A stretch of DNA of 64,000 nucleotides from Zingiber officinale (taxonomy: Eukaryota > Streptophyta > Magnoliopsida > Zingiberales > Zingiberaceae): the NCBI RefSeq assembly GCF_018446385.1, contig NC_056002.1:6869474-6933473 (forward strand), written 5' to 3'. The translations under genes were made by a program, and so were the position numbers. Below are positions 37,159-49,320 of this stretch, piece after piece. Under the pieces are notes generated by a model. The model was given only the letters and a program-made list of their open reading frames with translations, did not search any database and had not been told where the DNA came from. How positions within the stretch are numbered: the stretch's first letter is position 1; every line of letters starts with the position of its first letter.

Positions 37159-37740
37159 AGCCACCACACGTCGTTGTCACCCTCCAGGTAGTCGTCACCC
37201 GAGTGTTTATGCTTCATACTATTTATTTGACTCGGCCTGCGAGCCGATAGGGTGTCCAGCCTTCGTGCCGCTATTGTATTCCGGCCTGCAAGCCGATAGG
37301 GTGTCCGACCTTCGTGCCGCTATTGTATTCCAGCCTTCGTGCCCCTAATCCGACCTGCGAGCCGGTGTTGTAGTCAAACTGCGCGTCATCTTGCGGATCC
37401 ATATCTTGTTCGGCTTCGGGCCATCGGGGGCAGCTACTCATCTGGTAGACATTTATCTACTCTTCAGGGTTGTGACGACTCAATCAGCAGCGCGACCGCC
37501 TCACCGATCCATCTGAGGGCACCCCTCGTGGCTAAGGTACGTTACCGTACTCATCCTATATTTCTTTCATTATTCTGCTATTATTCGACTGCTTATATAT
37601 TCGTGTGACCCACCTCGAGCATCGGGGTACCAGAGACCGGGACAACTCAGTCGCTGGCTACAGGTACTGTTGACCAGAGGACATCGGACGACTTGATTAA
37701 CACAGAAGACGACTCACCATCTGAATCATGGAGATGAGAT
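37159..37740. other. Unidentified GC-rich segment, right half, with a 49-bp repeat
   Basis: This continues the segment broken at 27165. At about 37226-37370 are two full and one partial copies of a unit of about 49 bp with CGGCCTGCGAGCCGATAGGG and 'ccttcgtgccgctattgtat'. CGGC...GCCG makes a short hairpin in each copy. No coding domain was recognised. It may be the 3' part of an unclassified retroelement. Confidence 0.45.
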
Positions 37741-38205
37741 CAACATTTCAAACACGTCACACAGACAGTTCCTTCTCATATTCCCAAAAAAAAACATCTT
37801 TCAAATTAAGAGTTTAATGGATAAATTATTTTATGTTATATTTAAAATATATCATTATTTAATAAAAAACGAAAAATGTAAATTTTTATTAAAATCTAAA
37901 AAAATCATTATAAATTTAATAATTCATTCCTCTTAGAACGGATCGCATTCCAAAAACAATTTGAAACGTTCTTTGTTTAGAAGTCGCCAGAACTCCCTTT
38001 ATCGCGAATAGATATCCAGCTCGTTCCTTCTCAGCCAATCACAAGGGCGGTGCAATAATGGGTAGAAATTAATCGAGTCACGAATTATTGCTCCGGACAT
38101 ATCCACACACACGAGTAGACCGAAGCCGAGGTCGCTACTGCGCGAGAGGCGAGAGGCGAGAGGCGAGAGGCGAGAGAGATTATTTGAGACTCCGGCAGAG
38201 CAGTG
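37741..38205 (+). promoter_or_regulatory. Upstream region and 5' UTR of the PRAT gene, with (GCGAGAG)5
   Basis: An A/T-rich stretch is followed by a GC-rich leader. Five tandem GCGAGAG units lie at about 38142-38176, 30 bp before the start codon. A leader microsatellite of this kind can vary in length between alleles. No clear TATA box was fixed. Confidence 0.5.
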
Positions 38206-40633
38206 ATGGTGAAAGCGGCGGCGCGATATCCACCGGAGTACGAGACCGACGACGGCGAGGAAGGGGGAGATTATGGCAGCGATAGAGGCCCAAAGCCGAA
38301 GAACAAGCCTTCGGATTCCGTCGGCGCCGAACCGCCCGTCGTGTGCCTCCTGCGCTTCTCCGTTGACTCCGCAGCTGGGGCTCTCATGGGATCCGTTATT
38401 GGCTTCGGTAGGTTCCATCTTAGTCTCCGCTCATCTCCATCTGTTCTTGTTCCCAATTTGATATGATAGTTCTTTTGTTCCCTGCGCAATCTTTGTGTAG
38501 TGTCTGCTGTATCCTGCGCAATCCGTTATTCTGTAGGGACGCGGGAAGCATCCTGCTGTATCACGATCTGTGCTTGAAGAATGCTTGAGCCAATGGAATT
38601 AGGATTTCCATGTAGTATATAGTCTCCCGGTCATTAGACAAGGATTTGAGTTTCATCTCCAAATATTTAAATTTTCTTGTTTATGGAAGGTCAGTGATAG
38701 CACAATAGATTTTGCCAAATTTTCTACCATGTACCATTAAGATATTGATTTTGGTGCGTTATATTCTCTATATCCTGATGAAATGAGATACAGTGACAAA
38801 CAATAAAAACTAAAATAATACTGAAGCTGGTCATGAATCATGATTCTTTGATATTTTGGAAGGAACTATAGTGGTAGCTAAAGATGCTGTCTCTTGATTA
38901 TTCATCCTTTTGCTCCATATAGGTTGGGACATTTGAGGCATGCGGTACGAAGGCCTAAATAATTGTTGGAGCCATGTTTTTAGCTTCATGAAATTCTAGT
39001 TGTCTGTGTTCATCCTGCCTTCGACTGTTAAGCATATTTGCATCTGGCAAATGGTTATGGTTTATCCTATATAGAAACACTTTAGAAGTTGATGTTGGAG
39101 GAAGATTAGGCATCTTTGCCCTATTGATTGTTCAAGTGGAAGGATCAAGATGCCAATGGTGTTAGCTTTGAAATTCGAAGAAAATGACAGATGTATTAGG
39201 TGCTTTGATTTGTGTATTTCCACTTAGGACTTGTGTGGCAATTAAAAGTTGTGAAATGTGGCTGTTCAATGGAAGTAGCATATATATAAGGGTGGTACAA
39301 AATTGACGTTCTGAGAAAATTAAGTCAAATAGTGTTGTCAACGTCTTGTAATGTAACATAGTTTATTTGATATGAATGTGCTCTGATTTTTGGATTTCCA
39401 TGTAGGAGTAAAAAACTTTTGTTCCCTTGGGTGATTTCTACAAGTTATTTTGCACCTTCAACCTTCTTCGGTGACCTAATTTTTATTGTAGTACCATGAT
39501 GATCCAAGAATGCATGCATCTGTGAAATATCTACTTATATTTAAGCTGTAGAGCTATCATATAATTTCTAAAGAGGCACTGTTCACTTCTTCACTGAAGA
39601 GTTCATTTGTTTAATTGCTACATATTGGCAATTAAGTGGTAAGATTGTTTGTGGACCTAACTTCCTCATTATAACAACACATCAAGAGAAATAGGATAAG
39701 GGGAAAAAGTAGGTGGTAATAGAGTTGCAAAATTTGTTCTATTATTATGTATTTATTTGTCCTATCAGTTCATTGATTTCTGGATCTTTTTGAATTGTTC
39801 TTCCATGTCGACAAATGATTATTGGCTACTTTGATGTTCTTCACTTTAGGATCAGGCTTGATGAAGAAGAAAGGATTCAAGGGATCCTTGGTTGATGTGG
39901 GATCGTCCGCTAAGGTACCATTACTAGTAATGATTTCTAATTTGCTGTTTTGGTTCCTCATTAGTTCCTCTTTTTAACTGGCACACTCGTATGCTAGACA
40001 TTTGCAGTTTTAGCTGGTGTCCATAGTCTTGTTTCCTGTTTCCTAAAGAGATTCAGAGGAAAGGATGATGGTATAGCACTAATAAAATGCTGTTGAATAA
40101 TTTCAGTGGAATGAAGCTACTGGTTCTAAGTTTAATCATCATGTTGTTTGCAGCTATCAATGCAGGCATAGCCGGGTGTTGTACTGGTCTTGCTTTCGGT
40201 GTACCAGGTACATATTATTTCTCCTCTGTTACTTGTGTCATTTGTACCATAATTATTATTTGAACCATAATTATCTAATATTCATTACAAAAAGTTTATG
40301 AATTGGCCTCGTATTGTCATTGATTTGGTTAGAGTCAACCAATAGTGTCAGTGGAAGCGTATATGGCTATATCTCAAACTTGTTCCAATGGCAGGTTCAC
40401 CAGGAGTTCTGCTGCAGAGTTGCCTCAGCTTTGGAGCATTCTCATTTCTCATCCAAGGACTCAATAAAAATCAAGATGCACTTGCTCTTCCTCGCCTGGC
40501 CAGGGGAGGTAACGAAGGAGATCCAGCAGTTGTTCTTCCGCCATTTACGCTTCCACTTCCTCCCCAGTTGTTGGAAGGATTTTCATCCTTCTGTGAATCC
40601 TTACCCAAGTCCAAGAGAATAGCTAATAATTAA
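38206..40633 (+). CDS. Tim17/Tim22/Tim23 (PRAT) family membrane protein, five exons
   Basis: Exons are 38206-38407, 39850-39914, 39998-40070, 40154-40207 and 40395-40633. All introns are GT-AG, and the joined frame of 633 bp encodes 210 aa. The N-terminus (1-45) is acidic and polar. Four hydrophobic segments follow (about 52-70, 90-105, 114-131, 133-153), then a Pro-rich tail. The PRAT signature is visible as RGKDD, six residues, AG, three residues, G; the upstream aromatic position is His. The family includes protein and amino-acid translocators of mitochondria and plastid envelopes. The sequence looks most like the plant PRAT2-type (HP20/HP22-like) group linked to plastid import, but that assignment is from memory of the family. 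No clear cleavable transit peptide is seen, as is usual for PRAT proteins. It converges with the ARM gene at 44641. Confidence 0.93.
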
Positions 40634-42955
40634 ACACTCCACCCCATTTTGATGTAGAGTGTTTCGAGCATAGACTTGAAACCTTTTTTGTTTTCAATCA
40701 ATTTCGGATTCTGCAGATACTTTTCTATTTGGTTCTATTTACTTGAAATCTTGGCTCGAGAGATAAACTTGGAGTTCCTCCGCCACCTTGATGTTGTCGA
40801 TCAATTACAGATGCTGAAATTCCTTAAACTATTTCACCCCCAAGTAAGCAACTATACATCCTGTTGTATTTTCAGGCTATGATTAGTTCATATGCGGGAG
40901 CAAACTCTGGCAACATCACCATTATCTTAATCTTCACACAAGTAATATCTGGACTAGATGTGAAGACTTCGCATCACTCGGTACAGATGGTTTCATGTAA
41001 GAAATCTTTCCAAATTCTCCTGGAATTCAAAAGCCGATACAAGTTGAGAAGATGAAGCCATCCGTATCCATTTCAGACATGGAAAGAAGTATGGAGTCGC
41101 AAACCAACAGAGTAAAGAATGAATGTGTTCTAAATGGCATCCTAAACCGTCGTCTTCATCCTGAATCACAAGGATGGAGTTGCATATGTAAGAAGCTGCA
41201 ATTGTCAAAACACTCAGAATTATCTGATTTTTAAATTTTCTCCTAGCTACTACCACTCGACATTCCTAAAGTTGTGTCATAATGTTAGGTCACACATCAG
41301 TTTCCTCACCTTCCACTTTTCAACCATATCAACCTTTATTATTGATGCAGAATCCTATAGCAGTTGGATGTAAACATATTTTAGTTGCACATTGAAAAGG
41401 TTTAGTGTGGAGACACATAAGATCTGAAGAATCAAAATCTTAACTTCCCAACTGGTTAATATGATTTCCACTTCAACTAATTTTAGTTCCATTAAATTCT
41501 CATCACCTTTTACAAGTAAATTTTTTAGCATATGGATCTCCCCTGGGATGGAGTTAACATTTGTCATTAAAGAAGCACCACATGCTTCCTATGGGATGAG
41601 GGTTCATCATCATTTTCAATTAAGAACTCATTTGCAGCTCCTTCATCTGTCAGGCATGTGTAGAATATGTTTCATAGATGGCCATAGAAACCTAAATCCA
41701 TAATCCTATTGGTTGGACAAGCATCTGTTCCATTAAAAAAATCATGTGAAGGAATTGTATTGGATGCAAGTTACCTATCTAGACAGGTATTTAAAGCTCA
41801 TAAACTTCTGAATATTTTAAGAAGTGACAATTGAATGATTCTGGAAAATTAAGTACAGAAAAGACAAATGGATTTGCCTGGGATTGTGCTTGTGGAAGAC
41901 TTCAGCAAAGTCAACTATAGCAAATGAATAGTCTAGTCAAAGGAATTAAATTGAAGTGCAAGAAAAATCACAAATGTATATTTGATTTGTCAAAGATATC
42001 ATGAAGCAAGAAGTCATTATTTATGGCCTAAAGTAGCTGGGTTTCCTCTGAACTCAAGTCCCGCAGACCACTAGACATTATGCGTCTGCCTGGGACAGGT
42101 GGGAAAGGTTTAGCCACTTCTAAACTATCATCTAGCTAAACCCAATTCTTAAAGTAAAGCAATACCGGCAATCAGAGCCAGATGGTATAACTTCATAGTG
42201 CTATAACTTAAGTGAAAGTTGCAAGTATCTTTGTCTTCAATCGTCACTCATCACTCATCAGGTCTTTAGTTGAAATTATGAATAACAATAACAACTATTA
42301 AATCAAAGTAAAAAAAACAGGTTAAATAAGTACAACTGCCAACTGCTATTTTAAACAAAAGGCAAAGTAGAAAGTTCTCAGCTATTAAATTTGAAACCGA
42401 CCAATTGTGGCTGATCCAAATCAATGCCACCTACCTGACTAAATCAGATTAAAGTTGCTCTTTCCTACGAAGAATAGTAAAGCAAGTGATCACACACACA
42501 TGAAACAGGTTCACTATTCTCATTCATAAAGCAAGGGCCCCTACTGTGTATAGTGTTCTATAATCAATTCCACCTAACATCTTCCAGTTCTTTATTGAAA
42601 GAAAGGTATCTGAACTACACTAACGACCAAGTAATTGACCTATTGTCCAGTTAAGCAAGAGAACTGCCCTTGTGGCAATTGTGTTTACAACTTGTGATGC
42701 AGCACAGAAACTACTTATAGATGTTGTACTTGGGAATCGTTGTAAACGAGTGGAAGATCATCTTAGAGGGTTTCCTTTATCTTTACTTAAACACCAACGA
42801 TCTCATCAAGGACTCAACAATCTAAAGCATGTACACCAACATTGAATCAGAACAAAATCATCTACACAAAGGTGAACAATGGATGAAGTAGTGTTAATTT
42901 TACATACATATGAAGCAGCTTCAAGCTGGGTATCCTTCACAGCTGACTTCCATAG
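40634..42955. other. Convergent intergenic region between the PRAT and ARM genes
   Basis: This holds the 3' UTRs of both genes and about 2 kb of ordinary A/T-moderate DNA. No recognisable gene, LTR or tandem repeat was found. Confidence 0.5.
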
Positions 42956-44641
42956 TCATGTTCTTGGAAACACTCCCAGTATCTTTCCCCTTCCCAAGTT
43001 CTCGAGTAGTTTCTTTGCACCATCCACTTCCATGTCGGCAAGTCTCTGCAAGAATCTGCAAGCTCCTGCAGCCGCCATTTGTTTCCGGCACTTTCCCGAG
43101 TGCGAAATTGATAACAATATTGATATTTGGTACTTCTTATCTATATGGACTAAGGGATCGAGGAGCTGAACAATGTTTACAATCCCCTTCTCCTCCTTCC
43201 TTAGTAGTCTCTGATAGCCAGGGAATGACATCAGTGAAGCCAGAGCCCTTAAGGCAGCTTCCTTTTCCTCCAAAGCTTTGGCTTCCAACATGCGCGCCAG
43301 AGGAGGCACTGCATCCTCAAACTCCTTCCTTGTCCTCCCTAAAACCAAAGCCAATTCGGTTACTGCCCTGGCTGCTTCTGTTCTTGTTCCTGCTTTGTCG
43401 CTCTCTAGTGCAGTGATGGTGCGAAGAAGGAATCCAGTTGCGGCAATGATCTCAGCTATGTACCTGAAAGATGCTAAGTTTCTTAATAAGAAAACCCCAG
43501 GCTCAAGATTTCGATCCTCTCCTCTGTCGACTGCTTCCCAGTAGTTCTTCAGGCATTCCAAAGCCCCTTCTTTGAAGATGGATAGCTTTATGCTTTCGGA
43601 TTCCCCACCAGTAGATAGATTACAGAGGCATCTGATAGCGTTCTCTTGGGCAAGAGGTGTTCCTGATGCTAAAAGACTGATGAGGACCGGGACTCCGTTC
43701 TCTTCGATGAAGTTCTGCCGGAGCTCTTGGGATGTGGCGAGATTTTTCAGCACCGCAGCGGCAGCGGCCTGCGCAGAGGAACTTCCAGCACAGCAGATCT
43801 CCAGGAGGGCGGCGATCCCGCCTCGGGACCCGATGATGATGGCGTTATCCCTATTTTGGGTTAGAATTTCGAGGGCGATGCAAGCCTTCTCCTTGGCAGC
43901 GCCACCCTCGGACTCAAGGACGCGAGCGAGGTGGTGTAGGAGGGGCGCGCCTTCTGCCACTATAAAATGGTGGCAGCTTTGCACCGCCAAGATCCTCGCG
44001 ATCGCAGCTGCAGCCTTCTCCCTCGCCTCGTGACAGGACACCGTGCCGGTGACAGAATCAAAGAGGCGGACTAGCGCTGACACCACACCCTGTCCAGCAG
44101 CGACCACGACGTTCTTGTCGTCCTGGTGGAGCAGGTCGAGAAGATAATCCAACGCGGCAATCCTCGACTCGGAGCTTCCAATCTGAAGTCTAGTCACAAG
44201 GCTCCTAGCCTCAGCCCGCACGAGCTCTCGTCGAGAACTCCCCGCCTCCATCGGAGGCGACGGCAGGTAGGCCAGCGCGCCAGAGCGTAAGATAAGATCG
44301 GCATCGGCAGCAAGCTGGTAGAGCGCGGCGGAGGCGGCGGCGATCTCGCTCTGGGTACGGAGCCTGGCCGCTGGGAGATCCGGCGAGCGGCAGATGGCGG
44401 CGAGTGAGAGAGCTGAGGAGAGGGTTTGGGAGAGTGAACGGAGGAGGTCGGCGACAAGGGGGGTAGGTGGGAGCGGAGCGAGGTCGTCAAGGGAGGCGGA
44501 AAGGCGAGCGACAGCGGACGATATGGAGGTCCAGCGGCCGCGGAACGACTGTGCGCCTGCGGCAGCGGCAGATAGGGAGGAGAGGAGAAGGCGGCAGTGA
44601 CGGAGGTCGTCGCCGTCTCCTGCGGGAACGGCGGCATCCAT
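42956..44641 (-). CDS. ARM-repeat protein, intronless
   Basis: The single-exon frame encodes 561 aa from ATG at 44641 (GCC ATG GAT, good context). The frame is open 37 codons further upstream to 44752, but those residues are not ARM-like and are probably 5' UTR. Residues 1-140 are Ala/Leu/Ser-rich helices. From about 145 to 540 are tandem armadillo-type repeats with hallmarks such as GVVSALVRLF, APLLHHLARVL, GGIAALLEIC, NGVPVLISLL and CLCNLS. No U-box, F-box or membrane segment is seen, so it is not a typical PUB-ARM E3 ligase. ARM proteins act as protein-binding scaffolds; partner and pathway are unknown here. The 5' half is extremely GC-rich (Ala and Arg codons ending GCG, GCC, CGC) and the 3' half less so, a gradient typical of monocot genes. 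Confidence 0.92.
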   Translation of the reverse strand: MDAAVPAGDGDDLRHCRLLLSSLSAAAAGAQSFRGRWTSISSAVARLSASLDDLAPLPPTPLVADLLRSLSQTLSSALSLAAICRSPDLPAARLRTQSEIAAASAALYQLAADADLILRSGALAYLPSPPMEAGSSRRELVRAEARSLVTRLQIGSSESRIAALDYLLDLLHQDDKNVVVAAGQGVVSALVRLFDSVTGTVSCHEAREKAAAAIARILAVQSCHHFIVAEGAPLLHHLARVLESEGGAAKEKACIALEILTQNRDNAIIIGSRGGIAALLEICCAGSSSAQAAAAAVLKNLATSQELRQNFIEENGVPVLISLLASGTPLAQENAIRCLCNLSTGGESESIKLSIFKEGALECLKNYWEAVDRGEDRNLEPGVFLLRNLASFRYIAEIIAATGFLLRTITALESDKAGTRTEAARAVTELALVLGRTRKEFEDAVPPLARMLEAKALEEKEAALRALASLMSFPGYQRLLRKEEKGIVNIVQLLDPLVHIDKKYQISILLSISHSGKCRKQMAAAGACRFLQRLADMEVDGAKKLLENLGRGKILGVFPRT

Positions 44642-46849
44642 GGCGGGAAGGGTGGCGATGGGTCGATCGATTCCTGGAGCAGACCCAACGACGCTCTCCC
44701 AGCAAGCGCTGCAAGTTCGATTGTGTTGTGCTCCCAATACAATACAATACAATTAAGTTACAAGTCTTCGGTTCGTGGAAAACTTTATTATTTTTTTATT
44801 CTCTAAACAAATTTAGAAAATAATAAAAAAAATAAATTGAATGGAAATTATTAAAACGCATATCGTACGTGTAAAAGATTCGATCCTACCAAAATTTTTT
44901 CCATTTATACATTGTAAGAATAGGAAAAAAATTTTAAGAACTATAAATTATTTTTTATATTATAATTAAAAATTGAATTATAAAAATCTTAGTGATAATT
45001 AAACATCTTCTTACTATACTAAAGCTACAGGAGCAAGTTATCCCAGAATGGTTAATTAATATTTACTTAAGTTTTTATAAATATTTATTTAAATATCTTA
45101 GGTCATCTTCCTCCGAATTAATCGGTTCGAATTACTTTTTAAAAAAAATTGGAGTTTAAAAATAATGGAGGGGTCCCATTCCGTATTGTCCTATTAAATG
45201 GTTTACTTTGGTGGGTGCGTTTCGGGGCCGGCAAGCTGGGGTAGCGGAACGTCTGGTGGACTCGGTAGTATTTAATGGACGAACTGATGAGCAACTGAGC
45301 GAGGACGGGGAAGGTGGGAATGCAAATGATGTGTCTATTATTGACTCATTTCTATATTAAAAAAAAAAACCCACCCCTTTTAATGGAGAGATTCACATAC
45401 GATTTAGTGTTGCATGATTGACTCATCTGGTCGAACAAGGGTCTCGACGTACTTGTACAATTTTCTTATTTGATTTAGTTGATATGACGGACTTGCTTAG
45501 CTAATGTGATTGATTTATTTAATTTCTCTAACTCAATCAATTTGTTATATATCGAGAGGATAAATTGTGTTAGTTGGATTTATTATTTAAATGATAGAGT
45601 TGTTAAAGTTTTTTTAAAAAAATTATTATAAATAATTATTCTTTAATCTTATTTAAATTATAATTTTAATACAAAGATTTATCCGTTTAGACTTCAATGG
45701 GACTCTTCAATCTTAGTGAATTTACATTCGGTCACTACTGACCTTGGACTAGCTAAGTAGATTGGGTCCAAACCAAGTGTTGCACGATTGACTCGCATGA
45801 TTCAACCAGGGTCTTGATTTACCTGCCCAACTTTCCTATTTGATCTAGTTGATATGATTGACCTACTTTGCTTAGCTAATGTAATTGATTTATTTAATTT
45901 CTCTAACTCAATCAATTTGTTTAATGTGAAGAGGATCGTTTGAGGTGAGTTGAATGTATTATTTACATGGTTTAAAGAATTGCTCAAGAAAAATATTTTA
46001 AAAAAGATTAGAAATAATTATTCTTTATTCAAAGTTCATGATTTTATTAGATTTCCAGTTGATTAGAGAGGAAAGTTACTACAATAGCATATCCCTTAGT
46101 CAATTTGACAATCGACTATAATTAAATTTATCTAGTGATTTACTTTTCTCACGTAATTAAGGTAATTTATATATGTCTCTTTATTTAAGGATAATCATCT
46201 TTTACTATAATAATTTTATTAAATTCGATATTTATTAATTACTTTTGCAATAAATATGAAAATATTTATTTTATGAAAAATAGTTACAATTCCTATTGGC
46301 ATTAATGAGACAGAGTTCTTCCCATAATTTCGGGATTAGTTGTGAGGGAGGCTGAGATAGACCAAGTTTCTCCAACAATAATTGAATTAACTCTTTATTA
46401 AGACGTAAGATCATGAACATGCAGTTGTCCTTACACGTATGATCATGAAATAATAAATAATATATGGGTAATTTATCGAAACATCCTCTTTAAATGAAGA
46501 GAATATTCGTGATTAATATTTGGTTCGATATATATATATATTAATAAATTTAGTTTATTAATATCCATCAATAATTTATGAATAAATTTATTTATTAATA
46601 TAAAATTTAATTATATATTTTAAATTTACATTTTTTTATAAATTTAAATTATTTATAATATATAAAAACAATATTAACTCATAAATAATTAACCTAATTT
46701 ATAAGTACAATAACGTTGTTAGTAAATTTAAATAAGTTTGATTAAATAAATAAATAAATTTAAACATAGTTAAACTCAGTAATTTAAGTAAAATATTAAT
46801 ATTTTAGATGTGGTGCAATCGATTTCAGGTAAAGGTTGACCAAACTCAC
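44642..46849. other. Upstream region of the ARM gene and AT-rich spacer
   Basis: The first few hundred bases are the likely promoter and leader of the minus-strand ARM gene. The remainder is A/T-rich intergenic DNA with the duplication annotated separately. No gene was found. Confidence 0.5.
45405..46030 (+). repeat. Direct duplication, period about 371 bp
   Basis: About 230 bp starting near 45411 (GTTGCATGATTGACTC) recur near 45781 (GTTGCACGATTGACTC). Both contain 'gcttagctaatg' and 'tctctaactcaatcaatttg'. Divergence is clear by eye. Confidence 0.8.
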
Positions 46850-47972
46850 TTACTTAAGTTTGAGTATCGATGTTTAATTAATATGCTAATAAAAAGTCAA
46901 GTAAATTAAAATTGACTAGAAGTAGAAAGACCAACGACCAACAGAAAATTAACAAGAGAAAAGTTTAAGTGAGTTAAGGATGATTGAATACTTGGTGATC
47001 GAAAGTCCAATTGGAAATTAGCAAGAGGAAAGTCCAAGTGAGTCTAAGAGGACTAGACACTTGTGATCGGAAGTCTAGTGAAAAATTAGCAAGAGAAAAG
47101 TCCAAGTGGGTCAAGGAAGATTAGACAATTAGTGATCGGAAGTTTAACGAGAAGTTGAAAAGAGTAAAGTCCAAGTGGATCAAAGGGTGATCAGACACTT
47201 GGTAACCGAAAGTCCTTGCATGTCAAATTTGACTCGATGCTAGGCAACAATGAAGTCCTAATAGGTAAAAGTTGATCAGATATTAGGTAAGGAAAATATC
47301 GATAGGTCAAGGGTGACCAAATGTTGAGCAAAATAAGTTTTAGTAGATTGATATCAATCAAATACTGAGAAAGATGTGAATTCAACCTTGAAAAGGCTGA
47401 AATCAGGGTTAATAATCGATTGGTTGGAAGTGTCAATCGATTGGCAAACCCTAAACTTGAAATTCTGGGTTTGGTGTACGGTAAATCGATTGGTGAGATG
47501 ACCAATAAATAGAAGGGTTCAGAATTGATTGAGACAATCAATTGACATCCAACAATCGATTGAGACAATCAATTGGTAGTGTTTTCTTGAGCGAATAGAA
47601 GGATGTGGAATCAATTGAGGCAATCAATTGGTGTGACTCACCAATAGATTGGTTGAGTAAAAAAAGTCATTCTGTAGGTTTGAACGGTCGGATCTAATGT
47701 AACAATTGATTAGGAGTAAGATCAATCGATTAGAAGGCATATTTCAGCCCATTTGCAACCTTAGAAAAGAAGGTTTTCATGGAGAAAGCAAGCATCGATT
47801 CTTAGAGATTCTACAGTGAAGTGTTGGTTCATTTTAGAGTCAACAAGTGAATTTCCAAGCAACAAGAGATCAAACAAAATAATATTTTGATTGTAAAACC
47901 ATTTTTTATTTCATTTGTCTTTGCATTCTTAGTTCTTATTATATTATTGCAATCAAGCTTGTAAGAGGTTTC
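46850..47972 (+). repeat. Truncated SIRE-like LTR with internal minisatellite
   Basis: The segment ends 'caagcttgtaagaggtttc', normally an internal part of SIRE-like LTRs, exactly where the next LTR begins at 47973. At about 46945-47215 are four copies of a unit of 66-71 bp with AAAGTCCAAGTGGGTCAA and 'gatcggaagt'. From about 47410 to 47720 are many AATCGATTGG-like motifs. The left limit is uncertain. Confidence 0.55.
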
Positions 47973-49306
47973 TGTTGGTGTATGAAGCACTAGACGATCG
48001 AACATATATTTTGATAATGACAAAGGGTTTAAAGTTAAGTTGTCTTGTGATCTAATAAGTGTTGAACCAAGTGTGCAGGAAAGTCCTAAGTGTACTTAGG
48101 CAAAAGTCCTAGTGGATACTAGACAGGTGGAAAACCCTAGGGGAGGTAACCCTAGGTCTTAGGGGGGTGGTAACCCTAGGTTATGGAAAGTCTTAGCGAG
48201 TCATATACTTTGGGCGAAATCCTAGAGTCGAGGACTCTAGGTGAAAATTCTAGTGGTCGTGAACCAGGTGAAAGAATGGACGGGTTGAAGATCGGATGTC
48301 CAGCTGGAAAGTCCTGAAGTCTCGGGCGTTGAGCAAAAGTCTAGTTGGTGTAGAGGATCGATCTGGCAAAAGATAATTTCTCATGAGAGGAATAGATGAG
48401 GGTGTGTTCCCTGAAGAGGGAATAGTAAGCTTTAGTTTGACCTACGGTTCCCGAAGGAAATCCGAAAGTCAAAACCTGACAGCTCGAAGGCTGTCAAAAG
48501 TTATATATTACTATTATTTACTATTTGTCTAACTCTATTTTGCAGGGAAACTAACATTTTACAAGTTGAAGTTTCGGCCTTGATCGGTCGACTGAACCTC
48601 CAAGCAAGGAGAGTAGATGCCTAACCAGCTGATCGGGTTCGACGGAAGGATTGGTCGACCAAACCTGGGGTTCAGTTGACCGAACGGTGGTTAGACGTCG
48701 ACGTGGTCGGGCCGAGTGGATCGGATCAGATAGGCTAGTGAGGTCAGCAGGATTGGTTAACTGAACGAAGACTCTTATCCGAGCAGAAGCATGTGGACGA
48801 GAAGCTGGGAGGGTTCGGTCGATCGAACATTAGGATCGGTCGATCTATCAGCGTTGAGTCAAAGATTGATCCCAAGATCAGTGGATTTGGATCAGATCTG
48901 GCTTGGCTATAAAAGGAGGGTCGACCAGCAACTTCAAAACAATACATTCAGAACAATCATCTTACGTGTGCGCTGCTTCGAAACAACTCAACAACGCTCA
49001 GCCACTGCTTTGACAATCACCAAACAACTGCTAATCATTTGTTGTTGGTATACCTTGTCTTTTCAATACTTGTACTTGCATATTTGTAAAGAATTTACAA
49101 ATTGATAGTGGATTTCCCAATGTAAGCGATCAACGATCGCAGGCCTTAGAGTAAGAATCATCACAGGCTCCAAACCAAGTAAAAATAAAGGTGTTAGTTT
49201 TATTTTTCTCTCTTTATTCTGCTGTGTTATTCTGTATTTTTCGAAATGAGTAAAAAATCCATGAGTGTTATTCACCCCTCCCCCTCTAGCATTCATCGAT
49301 TCTACA
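47973..49306 (+). repeat. 5' LTR of a SIRE-like copia element
   Basis: The LTR starts TGTTGGTGTA, ends GATTCTACA, and is followed by a primer site two bases on. It has a TATA-like GGCTATAAAAGG at about 48904. The end 'ttattcacccctccccctctagc' is typical of the lineage. Repeated GGTCGACTG or TCGATCGA-type motifs lie at about 48580-48850. No matching 3' LTR is in the window. Confidence 0.88.
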
Positions 49307-49308
49307 AT

Positions 49309-49320
49309 TGGTATCAGAGC
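49309..49320 (+). other. Primer-binding site, initiator tRNA-Met type
   Basis: TGGTATCAGAGC follows the LTR end at 49306 by two bases. Confidence 0.93.

Noticed and set aside
43278-44033. Plus-strand open frames opposite the ARM gene
   Set aside because: They are antisense shadows of GC-rich ARM codons, with no domain or own promoter.
44642-44752. In-frame N-terminal extension of the ARM protein
   Set aside because: The extra 37 residues (starting MYCIVLGAQ) are not ARM-like, and the ATG at 44641 has better context; treated as 5' UTR.
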